Assembly: GCF_036169555.1 (NCBI RefSeq)
Contig: NZ_CP108032.1
Coordinates: forward strand, 4,588,001 to 4,652,000
Length of the DNA: 64,000 bases
Source of the DNA: Streptomyces sp. NBC_00306
GTDB lineage: Bacteria > Actinomycetota > Actinomycetes > Streptomycetales > Streptomycetaceae
Reading direction: 5' to 3'
Each line of letters starts with the position of its first letter. The first letter of the stretch is position 1. Below the pieces are notes generated by a model, which saw nothing but the letters and a program-made list of their open reading frames with translations, ran no database searches and was not told the origin of the DNA. A program made the translations under genes and the position numbers. Positions 50,635 through 60,430 of this stretch are shown one piece after another.

Positions 50635-51945
50635 ATGAGCGGTGGCGGCGCATGGACCGGAGCCGCGGTTGCGGCCGTCACCGTCGGCTATGCGCTCTTC
50701 TCACGCCGTCTCGCCTCGACGCCGGTGTCGGCTCCGATGGTGTTCACGGGCTTCGGGGTGCTCATCGGGCCGGTCGGGATGGACGTTCTCGACCTGGGTC
50801 ACGACGCGGGACCCGTGCTGACGTTGACCGAGGCCGCCCTGGCTCTCGTGCTGTTCACCGACGCGATGACCGTACGGCGACGGCACCTGCGCTCGGAAGG
50901 CTTCCTGCCCCTGCGTCTGCTGGCCATCGGCCTGCCGTTGAGCATCGCGGCGGGGTGGCTGCTGGCGTGGCCCCTGTTTCCGGGCCTGACCGTCTGGGAG
51001 TTCGCGCTGCTCGGCGCGATCCTCGCCCCCACCGATGCGGCGCTCGGCAAGGCGGCCGCCTCCAGCCCCCGTGTCCCACCGCTGGTGCGCCACGGCCTCA
51101 ACGTCGAGAGCGGTCTGAACGACGGCCTGGTGCTGCCGTTCTTCCTCCTGTTCCTCGCCGCCGTCCCCGGCACGGTCGCCTCCGAGGAGGGCGCGGCCGG
51201 GGTGTTCTGGCGGGCACTGGTGGTGAGCACCCTGGTGGGCCTGGCCCTCGGCGGGCTCGGCGGGCGACAGCTGACCCACGCGCGGGCCCGCGGCTGGGCG
51301 ACGGGTGAATGGCAGCAGGTGGTCGTCCTGGCAGTGGCGTTCTGCGCGTACAGCGTGGCGACGGCCCTGGACGGAAGCGGCTTCATCGCCACCTGGACGG
51401 GTGGCTTCGCGTTCGGCGTGGCACTGCGCAGGGGCGAGCCGGCTGGAGGGGATCCCGCGAAGGAGCGGCCCGCCGATCTGACCGAGTACGTGAGCGGACT
51501 GCTGGGGAACCTGAGCTTCCTGGTCTTCGGTGCGGTCCTTCTCGGCCCGGCGCTGGAGCATCTGAACTGGCAGATCATCACCTACGCCGTGCTCAGCCTG
51601 ACGGTGGTCAGGATGGTTCCGGTGGCTCTCGCGCTGGCCGGTACCGGTATGCGGCTGCCCACCGTCGGCTACATCGGCTGGTTCGGGCCGCGCGGCCTGG
51701 CCTCCGTGGTCTTCGGGCTCCTCCTCGTCGAGGACCACGTGCCCGGAGTCGAACTGCTGGGCCGGGTGGTCGCGGTCACCATCGGGCTCAGCGTTCTGCT
51801 GCACGGGATGTCGGCCCCGTACTTCGCCGACCGTTACGGGAACTGGTACGACGCCGCGAGGACCGCTTCCCCCGATGTGCGCGAAGCCCAGGGCGCCGCC
51901 GAATCCATGGTGAAGCAGCACATCGACCCGCGGCGTCTGCGCTGA
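50635..51945 (+). CDS. Cation/proton antiporter (CPA family)
   Basis: A 436-residue polytopic protein with about 12 helices and the Na+/H+ exchanger layout. LTLTEAALALVLFTDAMTV, AILAPTDAALGKA and the ion-site segment NVESGLNDGLVLPFFLLF are present. The C-terminus is short and cytosolic, without a nucleotide-binding domain. It probably exchanges Na+ or K+ for H+. The ATG at 50635 was chosen; a GTG nine bases before is possible. Confidence 0.9.
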   Translation: MSGGGAWTGAAVAAVTVGYALFSRRLASTPVSAPMVFTGFGVLIGPVGMDVLDLGHDAGPVLTLTEAALALVLFTDAMTVRRRHLRSEGFLPLRLLAIGLPLSIAAGWLLAWPLFPGLTVWEFALLGAILAPTDAALGKAAASSPRVPPLVRHGLNVESGLNDGLVLPFFLLFLAAVPGTVASEEGAAGVFWRALVVSTLVGLALGGLGGRQLTHARARGWATGEWQQVVVLAVAFCAYSVATALDGSGFIATWTGGFAFGVALRRGEPAGGDPAKERPADLTEYVSGLLGNLSFLVFGAVLLGPALEHLNWQIITYAVLSLTVVRMVPVALALAGTGMRLPTVGYIGWFGPRGLASVVFGLLLVEDHVPGVELLGRVVAVTIGLSVLLHGMSAPYFADRYGNWYDAARTASPDVREAQGAAESMVKQHIDPRRLR

Positions 51946-52091
51946 GCCGGGCGGGCTCCGCACGTCGCCACCGCGGTCCGAGTTCTCCGCCGAACCGAAA
52001 AGGTTCACCTCGGTACGTGTCACACATTTCACATGCTTCTTGTCATAGGGGTGAAAGCAGGCAGGAGCCCGCCGACGCAAGGAGTGCGACG

Positions 52092-53042
52092 ATGACCAAG
52101 CCCGTTCTGGAACCCGCAGCTCAGGAGTTCGCGGACGCGACGGCCAAGCCGCCGTTCCTCTACGAACTCGGACCGGAAGGTGCCCGCAAGGTCCTGGACG
52201 ACCTGCAGGCGGCGCCGGTGGAGAAGCCGGACGTGGAGGAGAAGTGGATCACTGTTCCCGCCGGCGTGGGTGATGTGCGGGTACGCATCGTCAAGCCCGT
52301 CGGCTCCCGGCGCCCGCTGCCGGCCGTCCTCTACGTCCACGGCGGCGGCTGGGTCCTCGGCAACGCCGGCACCCATGACCGTCTGGTGCGCGAGCTCGCC
52401 GTCGGGGCGAACGCCGCCGTCGTGTTCGTCGAGTACGACCGCTCCCCGGAGGCCACCTACCCGGTCGCCATCGAGCAGGCGTACGCGGCCGCCCAGTGGA
52501 TCACCGCGCGGGGCGCCGAGGAAGGCCTGGACGCTTCCCGGCTTGCGGTGGCCGGCGATTCCGTCGGCGGCAACATGGCCGCGGCGCTGACCCTCATGGC
52601 CAAGCAGCGCGGTGACGTGACCTTCGTGCACCAGTCGCTGTACTACCCCGTCACCGACGCGGCCCAGGACACCGAAAGCTACCGGGAGTTCGCCGACGGC
52701 CCCTTCCTCACCGCGAAGGCCATGGCCTGGTTCTGGGACTGCTACACCACCGACCCCGCCCAGCGGGCGGAGATCACCGCCTCGCCGCTGCGGGCGAGCC
52801 TGGAAGAGCTGGAGGGCCTGCCGCCGGCGCTCGTCATCGTCGACGAGAACGACGTGCTGCGGGACGAGGGCGAAGCGTACGCCCGCAAGCTGACCCAGGC
52901 CGGCGTGCCCACCACGAGCGTTCGCATCAACGGCACCCTGCACGACTTCATGATGGTCAACCCTCTGCGTCCCACGCAGGCCACCACTGCTGCGATGGAG
53001 CGCGCCGTCCACACCCTGCGCGCCGCCCTGCACGGCAACTGA
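52092..53042 (+). CDS. Alpha/beta hydrolase, hormone-sensitive-lipase type esterase
   Basis: A 316-residue cytosolic esterase. The oxyanion motif is YVHGGGWVLG; the nucleophile elbow is VAGDSVGGNMAAAL; the acid and His lie in VIVDENDVLRDEGEAYA and INGTLHDFMM. AAGGAG is seven bases before the ATG. It resembles bacterial carboxylesterases of lipase family IV. The substrate is unknown. It is monocistronic as far as can be seen, with 146 bases before it. Confidence 0.92.
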   Translation: MTKPVLEPAAQEFADATAKPPFLYELGPEGARKVLDDLQAAPVEKPDVEEKWITVPAGVGDVRVRIVKPVGSRRPLPAVLYVHGGGWVLGNAGTHDRLVRELAVGANAAVVFVEYDRSPEATYPVAIEQAYAAAQWITARGAEEGLDASRLAVAGDSVGGNMAAALTLMAKQRGDVTFVHQSLYYPVTDAAQDTESYREFADGPFLTAKAMAWFWDCYTTDPAQRAEITASPLRASLEELEGLPPALVIVDENDVLRDEGEAYARKLTQAGVPTTSVRINGTLHDFMMVNPLRPTQATTAAMERAVHTLRAALHGN

Positions 53043-53320
53043 GGTTGTCGCGCTCTCAGTTGCTCTTGAAGGACCAGCAGCACTGAATGCGTGCACCACC
53101 TCGGCATCCGTGCGCAGGGGCCACCCGCGCACGGACCGTCGAGTCCGATCGGTTCACCGGGCCGATCCCCGGCCGTAGCCCGCTCCCGGCAAGCCTTGGA
53201 CACGATCCCGCTTGCCGCTCGCGGCCCGGCCCCCATGACCTGCGGCAGCACCTGCCGTACTGCGGCCATGCCCACCTGTCCGGACATGGCTGAACCCCTG
53301 CGCCTCGAAAGGGCCCCCTC

Positions 53321-54160
53321 ATGTACCGTCACTCGCGCCTTCGGCATGCCCGTACCCCCCTCACCCTCCTGGCCACCGCGACCGTCGCCTCCGCGCTCCT
53401 GGCCGCGTCGGTCGGTCCGGCGAGCGCCGGCGAGAGCACCGCTTCCCAGGGCAAGCCGACCGTCGTGCTCGTCCATGGCGCGTTCGCCGACTCCTCCAGC
53501 TGGAACGGCGTCATCAGCGAGCTGAAGAAGGACGGCTACCCAGTGGTGGCCGCGGCCAACCCGCTGCGCAGCCTCAGCGGCGACGCCGCCTCCGTCAAGA
53601 GTCTGCTGGCCACCATCAAGGGGCCCGTGGTTCTCGTCGGGCACTCCTACGGTGGTGCGGTCATCACCAACGCCGCCCACGGCTCCGACAAGGTCAAGGC
53701 ACTGGTGTACGCCGACGCCTTCCTCCCCGACAAGGGCGAGAGCGCCAATGCGCTGGCGAGCAAGTTCGAGGGCAGTGTCATCGCCAAGGTTCTGCGACCC
53801 GTCCCGATCACCAACGCCGACGGCTCCAAGGACGTCGATCTCTCCATCGACCAGTCCGCGTTCCCCCAGGCGTTCGGTGCGGACGTCCCCGCGGAGAAGG
53901 CCGGTCTGATGGCGGTCACCCAGCGCCCCGGGACCGGCACGGCTCTCAACGAGCCGTCCGGTGAGCCTGCCTGGAAGGACATCCCCTCCTGGGCTCTCGT
54001 GGGCACCAACGACCGGATCATCCCTAGGGAGGCCCAGGTCTTCATGGCCGAGCGCGCCGACGCCCACATCAAGGAGATCAAGTCCTCCCACGCCGTGAGC
54101 GTCTCCCACCCGCAGGCCGTCACCGACGTCATCGAGAAGGCGGCGCGGACGGTCCGCTGA
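53321..54160 (+). CDS. Secreted alpha/beta hydrolase
   Basis: A 279-residue exported enzyme. The signal peptide ends near GPASAG. The fold shows VVLVHGAFADSSSW, the nucleophile elbow VLVGHSYGGAVI, and late residues LVGTNDRIIPREA and SSHAVSVSHPQAV, matching the small salicylate-esterase or haloperoxidase-like group. The ATG at 53321 follows a weak AAGGG. The 278 bases before it hold no gene. Confidence 0.9.
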   Translation: MYRHSRLRHARTPLTLLATATVASALLAASVGPASAGESTASQGKPTVVLVHGAFADSSSWNGVISELKKDGYPVVAAANPLRSLSGDAASVKSLLATIKGPVVLVGHSYGGAVITNAAHGSDKVKALVYADAFLPDKGESANALASKFEGSVIAKVLRPVPITNADGSKDVDLSIDQSAFPQAFGADVPAEKAGLMAVTQRPGTGTALNEPSGEPAWKDIPSWALVGTNDRIIPREAQVFMAERADAHIKEIKSSHAVSVSHPQAVTDVIEKAARTVR

Positions 54161-54181
54161 CCGGCACCCTGGCACCCCAGC

Positions 54182-54213
54182 ACGGCGGGGCGGCGAAGGC
54201 GCCGCCCCGCCGT
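54182..54213. terminator. Shared terminator between convergent genes
   Basis: ACGGCGGGGCGGCG (54182-54195), a four-base loop, CGCCGCCCCGCCGT (54200-54213): 14 perfect pairs. It lies between the secreted hydrolase and the convergent subtilase gene and can serve both. Confidence 0.85.
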
Positions 54214-54318
54214 CGTGCACAGTTGCCGGCCCACGGCGCCCGCACGCCCGGCACCGGCCTCCCTCCACGGCAGGAGGGTTCACCGGCGCCGGGCATCGGT
54301 CACGGTCGCCGGTTCACC

Positions 54319-57300
54319 TCACGGAGCGAGGCGGTAGGCGTTCGTGATCGTCTCGCGCACGGTGTTGCCGCCCTTGTCCTTCAGGTCCACCTGGAAGGAC
54401 ACGGCCTTGGCGGCCGCGGGGTGCTTCACGATCACCGAGCGTGCCCCCTTCGCGTCGGTTGTCACGGTGAGCGCCTTCCAGGTCAGGCCGCCGTCGAAGG
54501 AGACCTTCACGGTCAGCGCGGCGACCTGCCCGGCCGCGGCGGCCGCGCCGCTCAGCTTCAGCGGCACCGCCAGCGCGCTGCCCGCCCGAGCCGTGCCGCT
54601 GAGACTCAGCATCGGCGTGAACCGCACCGTCGACAGCGGCAGCCTGGCCGTGCTGTCCGCCGCCGGCCGGGCCGAGGTGAACGTCCACACCCCTGCCACC
54701 TTCGTGCTGGTGGACGTGTCCTCGGTGGAGCGGCTCGCCTCGACCGTCAGGCGGTACGGGGCGGAGGCGGCGGGAACGTCGGCGCCCAGCCAGTCCGTGG
54801 CCGGGCCCTCGGCGAGGACCCGTCCGCCGGATTCCAGCTTCGCGGAGCCACTGGTGACGGTCGATGAACCCAGGTTGCCGTGGCCGTCGTTGAACAGTGG
54901 GATCCTGGCGCCGATGTAGTCGCCGGTCCGCTCGGCGCCCTGCTCCCCCGGAGTTCCCGCCGCGAGATCGGGGCCGACCACACCGGTGTTGAAGTTCAGC
55001 GTGTGGCTGGAGCCCGGCTTGTAGGCCACCGCCGGCTTCGAGTAGATCATGCGCGGCTCGCTGCGGGCGTTGAGCTGGGTGGCCGTCCAGGCCCAGCGCA
55101 CGCCGGCCGCGCTCAGGTAGTGCGTGGTGGCCTGCGGCAGCTTCTGCTCCTGCGGTTCCGCGATGCCGATGCTCGTCCCGAGTTCGTCCAGCGGCGTGAT
55201 GTGGACCTGGCCCTTGGCCCCGGTGACGGAGGCGCCGAAGCCGAGCTTCACCTCGGCGACATCGGCCCGGGTGAGGTTGCGGGTCAGGCCGGTGAAGAAG
55301 CTCCCCTTGCGGTTGAAGGCGAGCCGGTGGTCGACGTTCTTGCCGGGCGTCTTCCACACGCCGTTGAACTGGGCCCGCATCGTCGGGGATTCCGGGCCGA
55401 GGGCGGCGGTGCGGATCGGCGGTACCCCGTTGGTGGACCAGGAGTTGCCCACGCCGACGGCCTGGTCGTAGTAACCGACGATGGAGGTGACGAGCTTCGC
55501 GGCAGGGTCCATGGCCTTCACGGCGAACGGCTTCGCCTTGCGGGAGTCGAGAGTGACCGCGACCTTGCCGGTCACGTTCAGCACCGGCTGGACGAAGAAG
55601 CCCAGTTCGTTGTCCTTGGCGAAGACCAGGCTCGCCAGCTGGTACCTGCCCTTGGGCAGCCGCTGGACCACCGTGCCGTTCGCGCTGTACGGCAGTTCCA
55701 CGAACTCGCCGCGTCCGTCGACCAGGTTGATCGTCGTCATGTACGTGGCCGGGTTCGCGCCGTCGGCATCGATGTGCCGCACGGTGACGTCGTACGACTC
55801 CACCTCCCGCTCGGCCACCAGACCGGTGCGTACCTGCTGGCCGTCTCCCGATGCCAGCACGGTCCCGCCGAAGACGCCGTCGGCGGTGCCCTTGCGGGTG
55901 TCGACGGTGACGGTGGTCGCCGCGGTGCCGCCGGCCGGAACGGTGAGCTGGGCGTCCTTGACGGTGAACATGCCGGCCGGCGCGGGGCCGCCCGACGGGT
56001 CGACCCCGGAGACGCTCAGCCGCAGAGTGACCGCCTGGGCGCCGTGGTTGCGGTAGGTGACGGTCTTGGAAACCGGCTTGTCGTCGGCGTGCGGCCAGGC
56101 GTGCAGACCGAAGTCCAGGGAGCCGGGCTCGGAGACGACGGCGGCGGTGGCGGCGCGCTCCAGGTCCACCCGGCCGGCGCCCTGCTGGTAGGCGTTCAGC
56201 ACCGGGTTGGGCTTGGCGGAGCCGGTCAGGAGCGACTTCAGCCGTGGTCCGGTCCAGCCCGGGTGCTGCTGGAGCACCAGGGCGGCGGCGCCCGCGACGT
56301 GCGGGGAGGCCATCGACGTGCCGGACTGCGAGATGTAGTCCTCGCCCGAGGGCTCCTCGCTCTGCGTGGTCAGGGCCGCGGTGATGTCCACGCCGGGGCC
56401 GGTGATGTCCGGCTTGGGCGTGCCGTCGAGGTTCGGACCGCGGCTGGAGAAGTCGGCAAGCTGGTCCTGCTTGTCCACGGCGCCGACGGTGAGCGCCGTG
56501 GGCGCGCTGCCGGGCGACCAGATCGTGCGGCGCCCTTCGCCCGAGTTGCCCGCGGCCACCACGAACAGGGCCTTGCCGGAGAGCCGGGCGATGGCCGCCT
56601 CCATCGGGTCGACCCCCGGGGTGTCGGGGGAGCCCAGGCTCATGTTGACGACCTGCGCGCCCTGGTCGACGGCCCACTGCATGCCGGCGACGATGCCGGA
56701 GATGTCGCCGAAGCCGTCATCGCCCAGGACCTTGCCGTCCAGCAGCTTCGCGTCGGGAGCCACGCCCTTGTTGCGGCCGCCGGACTTCGCCCCGCTTCCG
56801 GCGATGGTGGAGGCCACATGCGTGCCGTGCCCGTAGCGGTCGTCGTTGACGGGGGACTCGGTGAAGTTCTTCTGTGCCACCTCGACGCCCTGGAGATCCG
56901 GGTGGGTCTGGTCCACGCCGCTGTCCAGGACCGCCACCTTGACGCCCTTGCCGGTCCAGCCCGACTTCCACATGGCGGGCGCACCGATGTGCGGCACGCT
57001 CTCGGCCAGGGAGCCCCGGACCTTCGCGTCCAGCCACACATGGGCGACGGGCCGCGCGGCCGAACCGCCCGACGTACGGGCCGCGGAGCGACCGGTGACG
57101 GCCGCCCACAACGTCGGCGCACCGGACTTGGGCGTCTCGAAGGCCTCGCCGCCGACCGCGGGCAGTGCACGCCGTTCCCGGACGGCCACGCCCGCGAACG
57201 GGTCACCGGAGCCGGCCCTTGCTCCGTCGCCGTCCTGCCGGTAGCCGACGATCAGCGGCAGCGTGGTCCGGTGCGCGTCGTCGTACCCGTCCCCGGCCAA

Positions 57301-57657
57301 CCGCGCGACGTCGAACAGCCGCCGGTCGAGCACGCCGTCGGCGACCAGGCGCAGGGCGTCCTGCGGGACGACGTACGTGTGCCCGTCCGCGCGCCGCACC
57401 GAGAAGCCGATCCCCTCACGGCCCTTGCCGCGCACGAGCCGAACCACCTTTCCGTCCGGCCCGACGTCCACGCGGTCGCCGCTGATCAGCGTGACCGTGG
57501 CCGGTGGCTTCGCCTTCGCCCGGGCTTTCGTCCCCTCCTGCGCGGCGGAGCCGGCGGCCTGCGCCGTCTGCCCGCCCGCCGAAACGGCCCCCGTGACCAG
57601 CGCCCCGGCCACCACGGCGGCCAGTGCCGCCGTTCTCGCACGTGCTGTGGATCCCAC
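54319..57657 (-). CDS. Large secreted subtilisin-like protease (S8)
   Basis: A 1112-residue exported protease. A signal peptide ends near TAQAAG, followed by a propeptide of about 180 residues. The catalytic triad is Asp245 (VAVLDSGVDQTHPD), His277 (YGHGTHVAST) and Ser448 (SQSGTSMASPH); Asn is in FVVAAGNSGEG. After the protease domain come about 600 residues of beta-sandwich type modules, ending in a domain with SFDGGLTWKALTVTTDA. It should degrade proteins outside the hypha. The GTG at 57657 has GGGGGA upstream. Confidence 0.94.
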   Translation of the reverse strand: MGSTARARTAALAAVVAGALVTGAVSAGGQTAQAAGSAAQEGTKARAKAKPPATVTLISGDRVDVGPDGKVVRLVRGKGREGIGFSVRRADGHTYVVPQDALRLVADGVLDRRLFDVARLAGDGYDDAHRTTLPLIVGYRQDGDGARAGSGDPFAGVAVRERRALPAVGGEAFETPKSGAPTLWAAVTGRSAARTSGGSAARPVAHVWLDAKVRGSLAESVPHIGAPAMWKSGWTGKGVKVAVLDSGVDQTHPDLQGVEVAQKNFTESPVNDDRYGHGTHVASTIAGSGAKSGGRNKGVAPDAKLLDGKVLGDDGFGDISGIVAGMQWAVDQGAQVVNMSLGSPDTPGVDPMEAAIARLSGKALFVVAAGNSGEGRRTIWSPGSAPTALTVGAVDKQDQLADFSSRGPNLDGTPKPDITGPGVDITAALTTQSEEPSGEDYISQSGTSMASPHVAGAAALVLQQHPGWTGPRLKSLLTGSAKPNPVLNAYQQGAGRVDLERAATAAVVSEPGSLDFGLHAWPHADDKPVSKTVTYRNHGAQAVTLRLSVSGVDPSGGPAPAGMFTVKDAQLTVPAGGTAATTVTVDTRKGTADGVFGGTVLASGDGQQVRTGLVAEREVESYDVTVRHIDADGANPATYMTTINLVDGRGEFVELPYSANGTVVQRLPKGRYQLASLVFAKDNELGFFVQPVLNVTGKVAVTLDSRKAKPFAVKAMDPAAKLVTSIVGYYDQAVGVGNSWSTNGVPPIRTAALGPESPTMRAQFNGVWKTPGKNVDHRLAFNRKGSFFTGLTRNLTRADVAEVKLGFGASVTGAKGQVHITPLDELGTSIGIAEPQEQKLPQATTHYLSAAGVRWAWTATQLNARSEPRMIYSKPAVAYKPGSSHTLNFNTGVVGPDLAAGTPGEQGAERTGDYIGARIPLFNDGHGNLGSSTVTSGSAKLESGGRVLAEGPATDWLGADVPAASAPYRLTVEASRSTEDTSTSTKVAGVWTFTSARPAADSTARLPLSTVRFTPMLSLSGTARAGSALAVPLKLSGAAAAAGQVAALTVKVSFDGGLTWKALTVTTDAKGARSVIVKHPAAAKAVSFQVDLKDKGGNTVRETITNAYRLAP

Positions 57658-58050
57658 TCGTGTTCCCCCACCCTCGTGTGCATGCCAACGCGTTCTCCGG
57701 TACTACGCACGGGGGAGGGGTTCGGTTGCCTGCGCCGCTCGCACATCGGAAGAGGGGAAGGAGGGGCGCACCGGAACGCGGTTGGAGCGGGACGACCGAC
57801 ATGACGCGCGCCGACGGCGGCATTAGTCTGATCGGGTGAAGCCGCGCTACGCGGCACGTCGGCCGAGCCTTCCTGACCTGCGGGAACCCGGCCGCAGCAC
57901 CCACGGACGAAACCCATGTACGAGCCACGTCGTGGTGGACGCGCTCCCCTTTCATCTCCCCGAGCGCAACAGTGTCTCCGGCCGAAGCAGGGCGGGCTGA
58001 TACGGGCGCGTGACAGCAGGTACGGCCTGACACGACGCAAGGAGGCTGCG
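57658..58050. other. Gene-free interval between divergent genes
   Basis: 393 bases between the subtilase and VOC genes. It must hold both promoters. A small stem GCCGCG-CTA-CGCGGC lies near 57842. I see no credible gene. Confidence 0.55.
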
Positions 58051-58515
58051 ATGAGTACGGCGGATGTGTCCAGCGAAGCCGGCAGGGTCTCGCGTGCCCA
58101 GGGCATCGACATGATGCTCGAGGTGGTCCTTGTCCCGGTGTCGGATCTCGCGCGCGCCACGGAGTTCTATCTCCGCCTCGGGTGGAGGCGGGACGACAAC
58201 ACGCCGCCCGGAGTGGAGCAGTTCACCCCTCCCGGCTCCGGGTGCTCGGTGGTGTTCGGCGAGGGCCTGACGACGGCAGCGCCCGGTTCGGCCGGCGGTT
58301 TCCTGGTCGTCCCGGACATCGAAGCGGCACGGGAGGCGCTGGTCGCCGACGGTATCGACGTGGGCGAGATCTTCCATGTCACCCCGGGCGGCCCGGTCCC
58401 GGGCCGTGACCCCGATGGCGGCAGCTACGTCACGAGGGCGTTCTTCAGTGATCCCGACGGCAACAGCTGGATGCTGCAAGAGATCACGACCCGCCTTCCC
58501 GGCCGCCTCGGATGA
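58051..58515 (+). CDS. VOC superfamily (glyoxalase-like) protein
   Basis: A 154-residue protein of the vicinal oxygen chelate fold: MMLEVVLVPVSDLARATEFY at the start of the first half and YVTRAFFSDPDGNSWMLQEI at the end, a typical VOC close with DPDGN and the Glu metal ligand. It could be a lyase, dioxygenase or binding protein. GGAGG is five bases before the ATG. The next gene starts 25 bases on, so they may be co-transcribed. Confidence 0.88.
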   Translation: MSTADVSSEAGRVSRAQGIDMMLEVVLVPVSDLARATEFYLRLGWRRDDNTPPGVEQFTPPGSGCSVVFGEGLTTAAPGSAGGFLVVPDIEAAREALVADGIDVGEIFHVTPGGPVPGRDPDGGSYVTRAFFSDPDGNSWMLQEITTRLPGRLG

Positions 58516-58540
58516 TCCGCCGCTTCGGACGTGAGGCTTC

Positions 58541-59137
58541 ATGACCACCCCGCGGGATCTGCTGATCGTCGCCATGGACGTCGAGGGCACCCGCGACGTC
58601 GGACCAGGTGACCTGTCGCTCGCGCTCGCCGGAGCCGAGTTGATCGAGCTGCTGAAGACACCGACCATCCGCTTGGACGCCGGTCGAATCGTGCCGGGGC
58701 ATCTCCCGCTGCCGGCGGATCCGCTCCTGGTGGAGGCCGCCGCTGTCCTCATGATGGACGAGCCCTACGAGTTGGTCGGCGACTGGCTGTGGCGCAGAGG
58801 TGACTCTCTGGCCGAGGCGTACATGGCCGCCTTCGAGGCCGACGGGCTGGTCGTGCGGCAGGGCAGCCGGCCCTTCCGCGGCGGGCAGAGGGTCCTGGTC
58901 GATTCGCCGTTGCGCCGGGGGGCGATGGAGCGCTGGGAATCCGGCGAGCCGGTCCTCCGCAGCCTGGCGGAAAGTCTCGGGATCCAGCACGGGGGCGCGG
59001 AACCGTCGGAGATCGATGACTACGCCGTGGCGATGGTGCTCGGCGCTGTCAACGACGCACTGCTGGAGCTGGAGGGCGAGCGGCAGAAGCGGGGCATCGA
59101 GCAGGCCGCCTTCGACAACGTCTGGCGTGGCTTCTGA
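58541..59137 (+). CDS. GPP34/GOLPH3-like protein
   Basis: A 198-residue protein of the GPP34 family, named after the Golgi phosphoprotein that binds phosphoinositides. The Streptomyces versions are often found as several paralogues. The start TTPRDLLIVAMDVEGT, the segment LALAGAELIELL and the late helix VAMVLGAVNDALLELE are typical. The role in bacteria is unknown; membrane lipid binding is the family idea. Confidence 0.88.
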   Translation: MTTPRDLLIVAMDVEGTRDVGPGDLSLALAGAELIELLKTPTIRLDAGRIVPGHLPLPADPLLVEAAAVLMMDEPYELVGDWLWRRGDSLAEAYMAAFEADGLVVRQGSRPFRGGQRVLVDSPLRRGAMERWESGEPVLRSLAESLGIQHGGAEPSEIDDYAVAMVLGAVNDALLELEGERQKRGIEQAAFDNVWRGF

Positions 59138-59275
59138 GGGACCGTGCTCCGCTCTGAGAGCCGTCGGCGGGCGGAGGCCGGACGGCCCGTCCGGACGGCC
59201 GTACATCGTCCGTGATCCGAGTGGTCCGGTGCCTGCGGCCGTTTGCCCGAGGCAGCGGCGGGGACTGCGTGGAGC

Positions 59276-59740
59276 ATGATCCGAACCATTGTGCGCGGCT
59301 GCGCGGCGGGGGCCGCGGGGACCACCGCGTTGAATGCCATGGGCTATGCCGACATGGCGCTGCGGGGCAGGCCCGCCAGCAGTGTCCCGGAAACCCTCGT
59401 GGACACCGTCACCACCCGGGTGGGGATTCCGCTCCCGGACTCCGACGACAAGGGCAACCGGCTCTCCGGTCTCGCGGCGATCGCCGGGATCGCCGTGGGA
59501 GCCGGCACGGGCGCCGCCGTTGCGCTGGCCCACCGGTCCGGGGCCCGGCTGCCCGTCTGGCTGGGCGGCGCGCTCACCGGTGTCCTGGCGATGGCCGCGT
59601 CCGACGTGCCCCTCGCCGCCTTCGGGATCAGCGACCCCCTTACCTGGTCGGCCGCCGACTGGACCTCCGACGTGGTGCCGCACCTCGTCTACGGCCTCGT
59701 CACCTACGGCCTGGTGGCCGCGTGGGACCGGAGGCCGTGA
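59276..59740 (+). CDS. Hypothetical membrane protein
   Basis: A 154-residue protein with about three or four hydrophobic segments (GCAAGAAGTTALNAM, LAAIAGIAVGAGTGAAVAL, VWLGGALTGVLAMAA, LVYGLVTYGLVAAW). The pattern GAAGTTALN with YADM is seen in small actinomycete membrane proteins. No function can be given. GGAG sits only one base before the ATG, so the start is not certain. Confidence 0.72.
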   Translation: MIRTIVRGCAAGAAGTTALNAMGYADMALRGRPASSVPETLVDTVTTRVGIPLPDSDDKGNRLSGLAAIAGIAVGAGTGAAVALAHRSGARLPVWLGGALTGVLAMAASDVPLAAFGISDPLTWSAADWTSDVVPHLVYGLVTYGLVAAWDRRP

Positions 59741-59907
59741 GCATCGCCGCCCGATCGGCCTGGGCCCGAGGATCCGCCATCTCCTCATGCTGATCAGGGA
59801 AGAAGACTCCTTTTGATACGGGTTCCCGCTGATGCATGCTGGAGGAGCGGCTCGCCCCCATCCCAGAGGCGTGACCTGCGGTTCGATCGAAGCGGAGGAG
59901 ACAGGCC

Positions 59908-60420
59908 ATGACCAACGACCAACAGAAGGCGCTGCTGGCGGGCGGATGCTTCTGGGGCATGCAGGATCTGATCCGGACGCTCCCCGGTGTCGTGACCACA
60001 CGCGTGGGATACAGCGGTGGCGACACCCCCGATGCCACGTACCGCAACCACGGGAACCACGCCGAGGCGATCGAGATCGTCTTCGACCCCGCGGTGACCG
60101 ACTACCGCACGATCCTCGAGTACTTCTTCCAGATTCACGATCCGACCACGAAGAACCGGCAGGGCGGCGACATAGGCGCGGACTACCGCTCCGCCATCTT
60201 CTACGTCGACGACGAGCAGAAGCGTGTCGCCGAAGACACCATCGCCGATGTCGAGGCTTCCGGCCTGTGGCCCGGAAAGGTGGTCACCGAGGTCGCGCCG
60301 GCCGGTGCGTTCTGGGAGGCCGAACCGGAGCACCAGGACTATCTCCAGAAGTACCCCGAGGGCTACACCTGCCACTTCCCGCGGCCGAACTGGCAGCTGC
60401 CGAAGCGCGCGGAGATCTGA
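59908..60420 (+). CDS. msrA: Peptide methionine sulfoxide reductase A
   Basis: Reduces Met-S-sulfoxide in proteins. It has 170 residues. The catalytic cysteine is Cys14 in the GCFWG motif; further family blocks are GVVTTRVGYSGGDTPDATY, GNHAEAIEIVFDP and the QIHDPTTKNRQGGDIGADYRS region. Cys155 in YTCHFPRP may be the resolving residue. GGAG lies upstream of the ATG. It is convergent with the AI-2E permease, ten bases apart. Confidence 0.96.
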   Translation: MTNDQQKALLAGGCFWGMQDLIRTLPGVVTTRVGYSGGDTPDATYRNHGNHAEAIEIVFDPAVTDYRTILEYFFQIHDPTTKNRQGGDIGADYRSAIFYVDDEQKRVAEDTIADVEASGLWPGKVVTEVAPAGAFWEAEPEHQDYLQKYPEGYTCHFPRPNWQLPKRAEI

Positions 60421-60430
60421 GGTACGGCCC

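Noticed and set aside
54880..57804. A 974-codon open frame on the forward strand across the subtilase gene.
   Set aside because: It is antisense to a gene with a complete catalytic triad and signal peptide; its product has no recognisable domain.
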